Positions 45,701-59,382 are shown, numbered from the stretch's first letter. The stretch is DNA of 64,000 nucleotides from Erythroxylum novogranatense (GCA_029891385.1 CM057233.1:36501540-36565539), one strand, 5' to 3'. Program-made: numbers and translations. The notes: generated by a model not told the origin, from the letters alone.

Positions 45701-45925
45701 CACTACAAGAAAAAGACGCATTTCGCGTCGTCTTCCCAGTAGACGTCGCGAAATGTAGGAGGCTTTCGTGACGTGTTCCCGAACGTCACGAAAGGGTCCA
45801 AGATTCCACAACGTTGTATAGAGACGTCGTGGAAAAACCAAGTATTAGCCGTCGTTTAGATAGTTAGACATCGAAAAAACGATAGGCCGACGTTGTGGAG
45901 ACTTAGGCGTCGAGAAAGGTCATGT
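45701..45925 (+). repeat. CACTA left subterminal region with GACGTC palindromes
   Basis: Includes arms TTTCGCG/CGCGAAA at 45720-45754, TTTCGTGACGT/ACGTCACGAAA at 45764-45799, and TCCACAACGTTG/GACGTCGTGGA at 45814-45836. Such repeats are the usual binding sites of TnpA-type proteins in this superfamily (established for En/Spm; binding here is inferred). Confidence 0.75.
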
Positions 45926-45949
45926 AAATAACGTTCTCCCGCTGGCCCA

Positions 45950-46310
45950 CCAATGTATTTTCAACTCCCGCTCGATACGTTTAGCTCTCTGCCACCTTCC
46001 CTCTCCGTCTATCTCCCACGTTTAGCTCTCCGTCCCTCGAGCCACCTGCCGTCTCCCACCTCGAGCCACCTTCTCTCTCCGTCGAGCCACCGTCCGTCTC
46101 TCATCTTCCGTCGAGCCACCGCCGTTGCAATCGTTGTCTTGCTTCACGAGTTGGCGTCCTGCTGTCGTCTACTGTCGTTGGTTCTGTCGCCGTAGGAATC
46201 GTGGGATTCGTTGGTCTTGGAATCGTTGGTCCTGCTGGCGCCCTTGGAATTGCCCTTGGAATCGTTGGTTCTGTCATCTACTGCTTTGAGTTGGTTGAGG
46301 TAAGTAGTTC
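45950..46310 (+). other. C-rich block next to the CACTA left end
   Basis: Pyrimidine-rich (CTCTCCGTC, CCACCTTC, GTCGAGCCACC repeats), out of keeping with the AT-rich surroundings. It looks like a 5' UTR or promoter-proximal region. A donor-like GGTAAGTAG is at 46300. No coding frame could be confirmed. Confidence 0.4.
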
Positions 46311-48699
46311 AACGAATTTGGATGCGGAAAATTTTGGGTAAATTGTTCTATATTGAATCGATTGAAGTTACTAGGGTGTATTGTGGGTGTAAGATTGCTT
46401 AATCTGTTTTTCTGATTATCTGTAACACAATGCATTTGGGTTTGCATTGTTGAAGTGGTGTAATCGTAAGTCCTCCTTTCTAAGCTAGCTTAAAAATGAC
46501 AGAACCAAGTTCTAGACGAAGAGTAGATTCGGTGGCTAAAATTTCTAATTTTTTTTTAATTAATTGATATGTTTTAGACTTTATTAGTTTGAGTCTCTAG
46601 CACTAACTTCATTAGTGAGAAACCAATCTTAATTTGTTTCACTTAATAAATGGATCATTGTATAAAAATTTGTTATTCCTATCCCTATCTTTAAACCATT
46701 ATAAATTTGACTTCTATTTGAAGAGAAAAATTATAGGCCTATAAGACTTTTATATAGTTTAATGCAAATTCTTTTTTCACAATATTTAAAACTCATATAA
46801 AGGGCAATTTGTAAGCTTATCCTAGATCTCATTCAGTATGATTAGTATTACCCGTTGAGTTGTTGCTCAGTATCCTAGAGTCAAATATGGCTTGTTTAGT
46901 ATCACCTGTTGAGTTGGTACTTTGTATCTTTAATTCTTCCTTTTAGTTTTTGTAAACATTTGAAGCATTCATAGCTTTATGATTAGGTTCTTAGCATTTG
47001 TGTCATAATATTTTCATATTTAAGAAGTTTTATTAGATGATAATTGAATGTAAAAGGTGCTTTGTTATCTGCTATAAAACTTTTAAGAAACACTTTTATA
47101 GGAGAATGGTCAAAGAATAATAGGTTATACGAAATAGTGCAAACTATTAGGGAAGATAGACTTCCATAAGGGATTGACAAGTGATTTGCCTAATCTTTTC
47201 CTTAAGAACTAGTTGCCCTATTATTTTATTGCTGTAGATAAAATAATTTCCCTTAAAATGGAGGTTAGTTAAGTACACTAAGTTCATACAAGTTCTTAAG
47301 TCATACTTAGCTACTTAAGGGAATAGAGGGTGCAATTGAAGTTAATAGATAATGATTAGGGTGAGATAATGAAGGAAGCCATTGAAGAGATATTTTCGTA
47401 AGACAACTTATTAATAGTAGAATTGTTTTCGTACGGCAACTTATTAATAGTAGAATTGTTTGAATCCTGCTACTCTTTTGTGTCAGTGCCTAACTACATT
47501 AGATTCCAATGTTGTATTTGTTATGCTATGATATTATAATGATCATACATTGCTTATATGTGGTTGTTGTCAATATTTAGCTAATTGGTAGTCTATATCT
47601 GATAACTAGATTTATGTTACTGCTAAGGTTGATGCCATTAAATAGAGAATTTGTTGATGAGGTTTAAGGTATTGTAAGTCTGCATGTGGCAGTCTTGAGT
47701 CTGATTTTGAAAAGATCTAGCATTCTTTCTCTCTATATGGCATATATACAATATCATAGTGCTATTTTAAAGATATTAAAGTCATTGCTATTAGAGAACA
47801 TTAGCTTGCTTGATCACTCTATAATTCTCAATCATTTTGTTTCTATAGAGTAGATGATCCAATGGAATAAGCAACTTTGCTAGTTCCAATGGAAGAATAA
47901 TATGTATGGGTGAGAATAGGACATACAAAATTTTCTTACAAGTGGACTAGGACATACTAAAATTTGCTTATAAGTGGAGGTAAATAAAGTTTTACTAGAA
48001 ACAATTAGGCTCAAAAGATTAAATGAAGATGGGAACTTAGTGGAGTCTAAATTGATGTTATATAATAGAAAAAAAATTGTACAAACATAAATAAAATCTT
48101 ATATAAACTAACTAGGAAAAGGATAAGAGATCTAACAAAGGGAAACAAATTGTTTTAATGATGTATAAGAGAAAAGAGTGCCATTAATTAATCATGATCT
48201 AGTTCCTATTCCATTATGCAGTCAATTTCAAGCCATACCTATTGATTCAACTATTGTAGATCAAGATTTGAAGTAAAGGGGAAAATTTTCATTATTAAAT
48301 AAAAAATGACCAAAAAGGAGAGCCAAAAGTAAGGCTAAAAAAAGCTTTAAGTCTTTTACCACCTCTTAATTTTAATAATCACATGAAATGTTAGGGATAT
48401 CAATTTCCTAATAAGTAATGGTTTTTAACTATTTAATCATAAATAAGTCAAATTTAGTTAAATTACTAGAAACAAAACTAAAAGCAAGCAAGTTTAGAGG
48501 AATCTATAGTTTTAGAGAATCATAGATAGCTTTAGCAAACCATTAATCCTATTATAATGGAAGAATTATAGTGGCATATGACCTTAAGATATTAAAGATA
48601 ATCTATATTAGCTTCTCAACAATTATTTCATCTAAAAATTATTTCAAATACATGATCCCTTTAGATTTAATAATTATCTAACCAATAATAAATGCATTG
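46311..48699. other. CACTA interior, nothing recognised
   Basis: AT-rich, with only short frames; no motif known to me. Confidence 0.5.
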
Positions 48700-50450
48700 A
48701 ATAGAATGAAATTTAGCAACACTACAAGCAATATCGAAATAAAAAGGAAAACTTTAAAAACAAGCTAAGAGATCTCTATGCAGATGCAAACAATGACAAT
48801 TTAAAATTGAAAGAGAGCATAACATTGTAGACCTATAATCAAGCTCTTGAAAATCGTCACTCTAGAAATAGAAAAAAAAATCAAAGGAAGGTTGGAGATA
48901 GAAATACAAGATACTTTAATAATGTAATTCTAATCAAAAGTAACACTAATAAAATAGACACACTGCCATAAACTAACGGCATGACCTAAAACAAACAATC
49001 TAACTTGAAGAAGATTTTCTACAATAACTTCAAGAATACATTAAATAGATCCGCTAATGGTGTTTCTTCTTTATAGTATCTAAAACATTAATAATTAGCT
49101 CAATTAATACAAATCAAGCTAAATGGCTCTCCAAACCTTTCAATAAAGATGGTATAGGCATGGCTCTCTATAGCTTGAACCTAAACAATATAGTAGGGCC
49201 TAGTCGAAACATTGTCTATTTTTCTAAAAAAATACATGGCATCTAGTTGGAAGTCTAGTCTCAAAGGAAATCTTAAAACCTCCCTCAAAGGATAAAATGT
49301 TTAAGTAAGTGGACAAAGCTTTTATTTTCCACATTCCTAAGAATCCTAATCCTTTTATCATTTAAGATTATAGACCCACATCTTTTATAATGTAATATAC
49401 TAGATAATTTCTAAGATGTTAGTAAGCTAGATTGAAAGTAACCTAAGCTCAATCATTAATCCAATTTAAGTATCATTCATTCAAGGAGGAATATAGGATA
49501 TAATATACTCTTGATATAAGAAACGTGAGGATTGCTATAGAAATAAATTAATAAAGAGTTATATGATGAAAATAGACATGCACAATGAATTTGATAATGT
49601 TAAATAGGAATTCATCCTTAATGTAATATAGGTTCTAGGATATCCAAAACAATTCGTCAAATTAATAGATCTATATATCATAACAACATCCTATAACATT
49701 ATGGTGAATAAAGAGCTTACACAATTATTCAATAAAGAAATAGGGCTAAGGAAAATGGATTGCTTATCCTCTTATCTATTCATAATTTTTATATAAGCTC
49801 TATGAAAGTTAATTGACAAGTACATCAATAATAAGGGATCCTTCAAGTAGTATTATAAATGCCAAATGCTAAAGATACATGACTACTCATTTGCAAATGA
49901 TGTAATTCTCCTATATGCTGCTTATGCAAAGTTGTTAAGGACCCTGAAACAATTATATAGAAGTAAAATGATATATAAGGGCTAGCAATCACCATCAACA
50001 AGATTTGTGCCAATTTTTCATCATGTAATCCAAAGCTATCAAATTAAATTTCGAACATTTTTGGTTTAGAACTTGAGAAACTACCGTTTAAATAACTTAG
50101 TATCCATATAATAACAAAAAGACTCACGTCCAAGGATTGTTAATCATTATTTAATTTCATTCACAGAATAGATGACAGATAGATCAACAAAAACATTTTA
50201 TATATAGGTATATTGTAATTCGTTATTTCCATTCTCAATAATTTGACATGTATGTTAGAGCTCACACTTATACCTCCCTCAAAACCTAATCAAAGCAATT
50301 AAGATTTTTTTCAAGAAATTTCTATTATTAAGAGAAGCTCACGATACTACTTAGGCCAAAATCAAGTAAACAAGTGTATGTACTCCAAAGGATGAAGTAC
50401 ATATTAATCTTATAGAAGAGGAACAAGAGATTATTATGCACTTGTTCTTT
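48700..50450 (+). mobile_element. LINE (L1-type) remnant with reverse transcriptase motifs, inside the CACTA element
   Basis: Heavily mutated, but the reverse transcriptase motif order is clear when frames are joined: CNVIYXIISXMLXXRL near 49390-49440, SFIQGGIXGYNILLIQE near 49475-49520, KSYMMKIDMHNEFDNVK near 49555-49605, LGYPKQFVKLIDLYIITTS near 49635-49690, MDCLSSYLFIIFI near 49755-49795 and YSFANDVILLYAA near 49885-49920 (FADD box now FAND). LPFKYLGIHI-like sequence follows near 50080. An apurinic endonuclease domain was not recognised. Confidence 0.65.
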
Positions 50451-53400
50451 AAATACAATTACACATCAATTTTAAAAAATAGTTAGCACAAAAAGGAAGA
50501 ATTGTTTAGATATATGTGTGACTAAGAAAGAAAAATTATTAATCATCTTTCATTTTCAATGAGTTACGTATGTGTCTCTCATATATCTCAAATAACAAGC
50601 TGGAAATGTTTACATGCTTTGATATAGAACTGATAATGTGAGCAACCAATATTCTCTTGTTCCATTATGGTGACAACATATTAATCCTATTGGATGTGTT
50701 AAAAAGCTTAGATCTCAAATTGCAGACTCTCTTCACTTCATATAGTGGTTTTACATGTTTATGATTTTCGTACCTATAGGCTTTTATCCCTCTACATTGA
50801 CAACTTTAACAGTGGAAATCTCTTTAACATTGTAGGTTGCTCATCTTACGGCTGCAAGAGATCACTAATTTGTGGTGTCATTTGAAGTGGAGCAATATCT
50901 TGAGGTAATTGGCCTTTGCTGCATTTGTTTTATTTTGGAGTAGATGTTTGTTGTTTTATTATGTTCCTATCTCATTTAGTATGTTTTATTTGTTTTATTT
51001 GTTTTATCAATGCTTTGTATGTAAATTGATTTGACATTGCTGCTTGGTATGTAAATTGATGAATTCACATTATAGGTTGAAGTAATATCCATAATGGTAT
51101 AAATAGTTAGCAAATAAATAATGAATCTTGAATGACAATATTGAGAAGTAATCAAATAGATCTTCAGGTACTTGAGAGGCATGATAAACCAAGAAATAAT
51201 GTTTAGCACTCAACAATGTAGTTCTTTAATTTATATGAGTTATGCAAGAGATTAACAGAAGATATAACACATAGTATGTTTTTAGTTTTGTGGAATGACA
51301 TGTAATCTATCTCCATGACATGTAATGGCATAGAAGTTCGATGAAGGGAATCAATCTCTCACAAGCACTAATGATGTTCTGCACATAAATTGGAAAATGA
51401 TCTGAAAACCTTAGCATTGAATTGTGAAAACATGATACACATATTAGCAAGGCATTGGATTGTGAAAACCTTAGCAAATAACTATCCATAAGCATAATAA
51501 CACTTTAGCCCATGGCAGAACTTGGAAACACAACCTAACTTAATTTTGTTTTTGTTTACACAAAGCATCAACATTCAGTCCATGGCTTTCACCATTTCTT
51601 TATATGCATCATCCATGCTTCTCTTTGACTCCTTATGAATGGATTGCAATGCCAATGACATCTATTCAAGTTGTGGCTTCATATTGTGCGTATAAGTTGC
51701 AAGTTGTTGTATATGAACTCTAACAATTTGTTAATGGAAACGGAATTTTTGAATGGATCCGTGGTTGCTACTTGTATATGCATTTATAATAAATGTATCT
51801 TTCTAGCTCTTGTTTTGTGGATCCTGATGCTTCATTATACTGTTTTCGTGCATCTATGTATCATTACCTATTGCTTCATTATACTAAGGCTTCATTATAG
51901 CATTTTTGTGCATGCATGTATTTAGAATATGCTTACTTAACCCTTAGAATATGAAATGGTGGCTTCATATTTCGAAAATGCTTTTGATACAAGTTCAGTA
52001 TTTGATATCAACCTTTTGGAAAGCTTTTGATCTAGTTTTTGATCTTGTGTTCTCAGAGCATACATAACAAATATATACAGGTATAACACCTAACATAACT
52101 TTTTCAAGACATGTGAAACCAAATAATTGGATAATTGAGCAACACAAAGGTTGGAAAACTAGCATTGAAAGAACAACTGATATAGATTATGAGATTAGGC
52201 TAGAGCAATAGATAGAGGAATTAGAATGCCAAATTAAGGTTGAAAATTTGGAAATCATGGCAGACCAATTGATGGAAATCATGGCAGACCAATTTAGGTT
52301 GTAGTATGAGGATCCTACTGCACATATAGCCAACTTGTTAGAGATATATGAGACCTTTAATATCAATGGTGCCATTAATAAGGCTGCACTTAATCTACAC
52401 AGTATAGATTTAAGTAGTTTTAATATTCCTCTTTCTTTAAGAATCCTCTTTTCTTGTTTCTGTCATTTATGTAATGTTACAACCACTTGCAAATAAAAAT
52501 CAGAAATGGTTTCTTTCCTTTATGATGCACATTTTAATTCATGTTTGTTAATTTGATAAGTTGTAAATGATTTGAATTCATGTTTGTTAATTTGATTTGG
52601 TGTTGAAGTGTAAAAAAAAAAAGGTTTACAAATGTGCTTACAAATATTTTTGGTCAGTTTTATTAGAATAAAAGAATGTTGTAAGCAGTCATCTAATGAA
52701 CCCCACTTAGTACGTGGTACAAGTGGAAGGAGCTTATTTATATAGGATATGACATATCTAAAAGATGCCTTCAACCTAGACTAAAAGATTAGAGTGTCGT
52801 GGAGACTGACTTTAAAAGAATTACTTCATAACTATGTGATGTATATAGGTTGTATCTTTTAACTATATAGGTTTCCTTATTAACCAAAATTGTATTGGAG
52901 GGAGTAGTGATGGTTTGGTTTATCCGATTGATACATTGAGTGTTGGTCTTTGAGGAAATCCTAAGCTAACAGTAGATTATAAGAAACTAGGATTGGTTAA
53001 CTAGCTGAAGGAACATTAAACTCTATCGATCCACTCAAAATTTACTAATCCTTTGTCTAGTTTCTTCTTTATTTCACCATGTGAATAAAATTTCTGTGGA
53101 TGTAATATCTACATATCCTAAAATACTTATACAATTTTTGAATTCTTGATTTATTTTCCCCACTTTTCCACCTGATCCTTCAACTTTAAAAGAATCCATA
53201 TACAAATGTTTCAAACACACCATAGAAAAGTTTTTGTGATGATGATGATAGTGATATGGAAGCAAATTTTGATGATATAATGTAAACAAAGGATAAAAGT
53301 ATCTGCACAATTATTCCAAGGATAAAAGCATGTGCACATTTTGATGATATAATGGTTGAACAGACATTATTCCAAGGATAAGAGCATCTGCACAATTAAG

Positions 53401-54040
53401 GTAATATTAAGAAAAGACTAAGAATATATAGGAAACTTGTGTAAGAGTAGTTATATAGTTGATTGGATCTAAGTTCAGTCTTGTTCTGTATTATTTTCAT
53501 TTATATAGTCAAGGGGTAACTTATTATGTTGTTGCATTAGTTCATATTCTTATCTAAAATGCTCATGGAAAGTATTGTTGTTATTACTTTTACTGGGGAT
53601 TGCATAGAACATTCATTCCAAAACTCTTTCCAAACACCTGATCTTTAATATAACTTCTTATTAAACAATGATAAGCTATATTACTGCACAATCTCCATTG
53701 TTTAATAGTTTATAAAGACTTCCAATTAACATATTGAACTTATGACATGTTTAGGCAGATGTAGCCTTTTGCTTGAATACTTCTAAAACACAGTAGCTTG
53801 ATATACAGAAATGCAGAAATAGACATACTGTAAGACAATCTCTTTGAAGCAAAAAAAGAATCAGAAAGCCCAAACAGTCTATACTCACTCAACCCATAGA
53901 TCAATATGATAAAGAAACCAATCAAATTTTGAGCCAGTGGACAAAAACTTTAAGAGTCATCCTTGTCTTCAACACTCTCTTTTAGGAAAAAACATCTCCC
54001 TAATATGTTCTAACAAGTCATAATCAAAGCACTAGATTAC
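50451..54040. other. CACTA interior, nothing recognised
   Basis: AT-rich DNA without a convincing gene. Short frames on both strands show no family motif. Confidence 0.5.
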
Positions 54041-54225
54041 TAGACACGGTCAAGATATCTCTCCCAAGTCCTAAGCATTTCTTGTCAAACAAAAATCTTT
54101 TTGGTAAACTAGATACTTCAGGTATGCCTAAACATCAATTGCATCAACCATATAGAGGACTTCATAACCCTTCTTCTTCAACTTATCAATGAACTTATAT
54201 GCAGTGTTTGATGCCACTAATAACC
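54041..54225 (-). pseudogene. Possible HSP90 C-terminal domain fragment
   Basis: The minus strand at about 54213-54142 reads KFIDKLKKKGYEVLYMVDAI, then Asp. LKKKGYEVLYMVDAID is a near-invariant block of cytosolic HSP90 proteins. Two in-frame TAG codons follow within 25 residues and the sequence after the block does not match HSP90 convincingly. It could be a captured host exon fragment carried by the CACTA element, or a chance survival of a processed copy. Confidence 0.45.
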
Positions 54226-56751
54226 TCTTGTTTATGCAGTGTTTGATGCAGTGTTTGATGACCTATAGTTTAGTGTGTTTGATGCAGAGTGGAGATGACT
54301 TAACTGGTTACTTACCTTAACTAATTCATGCATGATTTCATAAATTAAGGTTGAGAAACCTAATTTATGATTAGACTTAGTATAATTGAAGGTAGATTCT
54401 TGTAATTTGTGTTCTTAAATATTAGGTGTATTAAACTTTATTTTAATGTTATTTCTTTAATTACATCATCACCTAAACTGCATATTCTAACTGAATATAC
54501 TTTCTAAGACCTTTGATCCATTCATCTATAGGTATAGTAATGAAGTCTACTTTCCTTTTATGATATTTATTGCTTCATTTTATAAGATTTTGCAAACTCA
54601 AGCTGGAAATATTAATATGACATATTCCCATAATTGCATTCCAAATACCTAAAGTAAAATGAAAAGCAAACAATAGATGCTCTATAATTTCAACAGCCTA
54701 ATTGTAATGCACACAAGAATCAGTTAGTGTAAGGAATTTCCTCAGTTGATCTATAGTGCTTAACTTCCCCTTAATAGTAAGCCATAAAATATTTGAGGCT
54801 CTTCCATTTAATTTGAACTTCCTTATTGGGTGAAAGTTGAATTAAAAGCTGGTTAGTATGTAATGTGTTGGATATTAATCCACTATGCATAGTTAAGGCT
54901 TCATAATCTGAAGCATTTTCTGCAACTACATTCCTTATCATGTTAAGTTCTTGAAACTCACTAAAAGGTACAAATATGTACTGATTTTCATGCTAGAATT
55001 GAAGTGGAAGATCCATTGCTAATTTTATGTGAAAACTTTATTACATACCTTTATTCTAACATCAGTATGTGAGACATTGTCCTTGATCTATTATATTATG
55101 GTTCCAACTATCATAAACTTCTACTTTGAAATATTAAGCATGAATCTGCTTCACCCATAAGAAGTTCTTGTCATTTTATAATTCTCCATATTCTTTTGAG
55201 AATTTGTATTTAGTTAGTGACCATTGTTGGAAAGCTCTTGAATCAAGTAGCTTTTGAAGTAGAATGGAAAGCTCCTCTTCTATTGACTGAATATATTTTG
55301 CAGTAGAATAGTTGCATGGTCCGATAAGAAATGATTATTGAATATTGTTGTGCTCTATAGAAAAGCATCCAATCAATATTGAATACTGATGCTGCTGTAT
55401 ACTGTTTTCTGCATTTTTTCTGCAGCTGCTCATCTTTCTCTTTTTTTGTTGTTGTTGTTTTCTTCTTTTGTCCTCTTGATTTCTACACTTTGGCTGTACC
55501 AAGAGCCCTACCCACTTTCTCTTCATTCTTCGAACTCCGCACCTTAGTTTCTAGGATTAGGAATCTATGGTAGGGTTCCTTCTTCTTGAGATTTCTCATT
55601 GCCGTTTGTTTGCACTGATCTTCTATAAATAAATTTGCAAGTTTTCCTTTGTTCATGCTCTTGAGGATGAAGCACAATGGTCTGATATTTACCAAAGAAT
55701 CGGAACTAGTCAACAGACATTGATATTGAAATGCGAAATAGAAAATGACATAATGTGAAACTACACAAATATAATATTCACATAAATTTGTGAAGCATTC
55801 TGTGTTGAATGACAATATTATAATATTGTTTGTGATAAGGATCCAGCAGATAGATTTTTGTTATCATGGGACAACACTTTAGTAGAAGTCTATTATTTCC
55901 CTATTAATTCAGCACTAGTTTATGTTATTGTTAGAACTCTAGCTTTATAAACTAGAGATAGTGCATATTATTGAATATATGAAAGGCATAGCTTTGTTAT
56001 GTTATGCATAGATAATTTCAAGCAACAAATCACAATCTTATCCTATTCCTCTTTTATTCAGTATATTCCCATCAATTATGATTAAATTTTTGTTCATGCT
56101 CTAATTCTTATTACAAGAAAACGGAATCTCAATTTCTTATCATACACCAATCATCTAACTCTTCATTAAAAATCAGTTTCTTGTTTTCTTGTTTTCTTGT
56201 TTTCAATATTGTTTTTGTAGATTGAATTCAAATACAAAGTAAGACACAATCATCTATCTCTTCATTAATCCATATAGAAGGTAATATACTGTCATTATGC
56301 TAATTTAGATTTCTATTTACTTTATATTGGCAATAATTTGATTTACTATAATTAGATTTCTATTTTGCTTCACATTTATCCCCATTTATCCTGTTTTGCA
56401 TCACATGAATGTAAAGACTAATTAACTTCTTAAATAATTCTGTTTCTTATCTACTTAGTTATATTTGTGTAAACGGTTATGGAAGTTATGCACATGAGAA
56501 TGACATTTATGTATTTAATGAAACGACTGAAAAACGTGATCGCTCCTATTAAGCTTTCATTTATGATATTGATGTTTGCAAGGTTGAGAATGTGAACGCT
56601 GTTGAAATTTAGGTAAATGACATAGGTTAATCAAATGTTTAATTTGCTTATTGATGGATATTGCATTATAGACATCATACATAAGGCTTTACAGTGATGG
56701 ATGTAATGACAAAATGGGATTTATGCACTAATGTCGATGTGAATGCAGGTG
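54226..56751. other. CACTA interior, nothing recognised
   Basis: AT-rich DNA with a short pyrimidine-rich patch near 55410-55480. No gene family was identified. Confidence 0.5.
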
Positions 56752-56772
56752 AATCCCATGGGACCTGGTCTA

Positions 56773-58470
56773 CCCAAGAAGAAGAATAAGGCTGCACCAA
56801 GTTCCTTAGTACTACACAACCGCATCGCGCAGATCGCGACTAATTGGAAGTGCAGCTAATGAGTCATGTGCTCGCCCACAACCACAAGATAAGACACTGC
56901 ACCTGCACTGCACCTACACAGCACAAGCTCACACGTGCCTTCCGACCATCTGCAACACCAAGAGAAGTCAATTCTATGCCTAGTATTCATCCTAGAGATA
57001 AGTATGAACAAATTTTGAATATGCGACGCAATATTAGCACTCCACCAACTTTTGAACAGACACCTCTAGCTTCAAATTATCAGACACCAGTCAATCCTCC
57101 AGTTTCTAATTATCTGACACCAGTAAATCACACTCTTCCTTCCGATGTGGGCTCCTCTTCTGCAAGTACTGCAGGTATGATCTTAACATTAATTAGATTT
57201 ATCATTAATTATTATATGCTAATTATAAATTATTCTTCTACTATTTTAGGATCCACAAATAATGCAAAAAAATAAGGGGTGTCACGAAAGGACACGGATT
57301 AGCAAAGATTAATAAGGCGATAGGTAAAAGATTGGAGATAGAGATCTCCCCTACTGAAGGACGACCAACCAACTCCGTACAATCTGCCAAATTATCGAGT
57401 GAGATTGGTGTGATATCCCGAACTTCTTTGCCTGTAAGAACAAAATTTTCAAAAATTACTGATGACGAATTGAACATTGCATTGGACAAGTTAGACGTAA
57501 GTATTCTAAACCAATCCAATTTGTACGTGTTTTCCATTTGCTTAAAGCGTTGACCAATAACTTATAATTTTTTGCAGCAAAAGTTGGACATCAAGGAATG
57601 AGGACCCACAACGAAATCCATCTTTGCGTGAAGAGGTTTCTTTCATTACGGTCTAAAGATCAAAGGTATAATTTAAAAAGGCATTTTACCAAGCACGGAA
57701 AGGATGTGAAACCGGATAGTGTCACATTGGCGGAGTGGATGGATTTATGTGAGTATTGGGAGCAATCAGTTACAAAGGTTAGTTCTTATTCTTGTGACAA
57801 AACTTTATTTCACAACTTCTTTCATAACTAATTATATTTTAGTATTTATGATTTATGATTTATAGATGTTATAATAGATTTTCCTACGTGTATGATTGGG
57901 ACAAAAGTCGGAAAGCCAAACTGGCTAGGAGTCAGGTCAAATGTCCACCAAACTCTAGCTCCAAGGCCTTTGTAGCGATACGACATGAGGTTGTGAGTTA
58001 CCATCTTTTTAATTATATTTTACTTTGATTGACATTTACAAATTTATGAAAAGCATTTCTTGTAATATTTTTTTTTACAACAGAGTGACAGGGATGGAGA
58101 AGAGTGTGACCGGATGAAGCTATGGTATCACACTCATTATGATGAAAGTAAAGATCAATGGACAACTGCCGAAAGCAAAGCAAAATGAGTGAGTACATAG
58201 TTCATTTACAGATATTTATTAAATGAGAATGTGTATGTAATTAATTCTTACTTTTCTAGGAATTAATGTGTAATGAAATGACATATTCAATAGAACAAGG
58301 TCATCCGATGACAGTAGATGAAGTGTGCGATAAAGTCTTGGGCACTAGAACAGATTACAATGTTGGCATGGGAATTGGGCCTCGACTCTGAGGAATACTT
58401 GACGAAAAGAGACTTGAGGCAATTAGAAGAGTCAAAGAGGGCTAATTAGGAATTGCAGTCTCAAGTCGAT
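56773..58470 (+). pseudogene. CACTA Transposase_24-type (PF03004) protein gene, decayed
   Basis: Pieces in order: MGPGLPKKKNKAAPSSLVLH (56758 on), EVNSMPSIHPRDKYEQILNM, a GT-AG intron, RGVTKGHGLAKINKAIGKRL with RTSLPVRTKFSKITDDELN (57285-57500), an intron with TTTTTTGCAG, then RFLSLRSKDQRYNLKRHFTK and LAEWMDLCEYWEQS (57590-57780), KSRKAKLARSQVKCPPNSSS near 57905, RDGEECDRMKLWYHTHYDES near 58090, and TVDEVCDKVLGTRTDYNVGM near 58310. This is the layout of the plant Transposase_24 family, the TnpA-like partner in CACTA elements. Stops are present, so it is not functional. Confidence 0.75.
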
Positions 58471-59040
58471 CAATTGACTAAACAATTTAAAAAAATGCAG
58501 GATCGATTGGAACTTTTATGTTCTACACATAATGTTCGTTCGACTAAACATGTACTCATTTTGATATATTAAACACTTATGACGTTTTGTTTATTTTAAT
58601 TTTCGTTTTATGACATATTAAGGATTTGCAATTTAAATAATAAATTGTTTGCATATATTCAAGTCTTGTTATACATGAATAATTATTAAAATTCATTATA
58701 TATTCAAAATATTGTTGAATTATTAACAAAAATTTATTCATAAATAATATTTAATAGTTATTAAATAAATATTATTTAAATATTTATTTAAATTTATATT
58801 TAGCAAATTATTAAATAAAATTGTTTAGAAAATCTAAAACATATTTAAACAAATAGCTAATAACAAATCAAATTTATTCAATTAAATTTTTCTCCAAATT
58901 TTAAAATTTAAAATTTATTAATTAAATTTGATTATAAATTCTTCCAATATTCAGATCAATTAAAACAAATCATGAATTTCTAATTTATATTAAACCATTA
59001 TTAACAAAATTTACCAAAATTTTAATAAATTAATTATAAT
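58471..59040. other. AT-rich CACTA 3' interior
   Basis: Remains of a coiled coil (QSQVDQLTKQFKKMQDRLE in a nearby frame, just before 58515) and then about 500 bases of A/T-rich DNA with no feature. Confidence 0.45.
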
Positions 59041-59382
59041 TTAATAAATACTTCACAATCCACGACGTCTATTTATTAGACGTCGCAGATTGTCAAGTTT
59101 CTGCGACGTCTCCCCAACGTCGCCCAAAAGCAAACAATCCCTGACATTTTCTCCAAACGTCGGGAATTATATCCCTCTTTTCTGACGTCTTCATCAACGT
59201 CGCAGAATTGATATGCCTTCTACGACGTCTTTACTCAGACGTCGGAGAAACCCATTACCTACCCACCATCTATGACGTCTATTGTGACGTTTTAATAGAC
59301 GTCGTAGAAGGTTTTCTGCGACGTCTACAGAGCTTCTACGACGTTTATCAGACAACGCAAAATCCATGTTCTTGTTGTAGTG
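59041..59382 (+). repeat. CACTA right subterminal region with GACGTC repeats
   Basis: GACGTC or near variants occur about ten times (for example 59065, 59083, 59105, 59225, 59239, 59275, 59299, 59322), often as inverted pairs such as TCTACGACGTCTTTACTCA with its partner downstream. It ends in the inverted CACTA terminus. Confidence 0.78.

Larger units (their letters stand above)
45701..59382 (+). mobile_element. 13.7-kb CACTA (En/Spm) element inserted in the hAT-type gene
   Basis: It begins CACTACAAGAAAAAG and ends CTTGTTGTAGTG, inverted CACTA ends. ATT is duplicated at 45698-45700 and 59383-59385, the 3-bp duplication typical of the superfamily. Both end regions carry GACGTC-centred inverted repeats. 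Near the right end lie decayed exons of a Transposase_24 protein. A large part of the interior is AT-rich DNA without recognisable genes, with a LINE remnant and a possible HSP90 fragment. No TNP2-like (TnpD) catalytic transposase was recognised, so the copy is probably not autonomous. Confidence 0.92.

Noticed and set aside
45953..46195. Plus-strand frame of 80 codons rich in Ser, Pro and Leu
   Set aside because: Driven by CTCTCC/CCACC repeats; no homologue recognised, so left as a C-rich block.
55379..55573. Pyrimidine-rich plus-strand frame (FFCSCSSFSFFVVVVFFF...)
   Set aside because: Low-complexity translation of a CTT/GTT-rich stretch; no domain.
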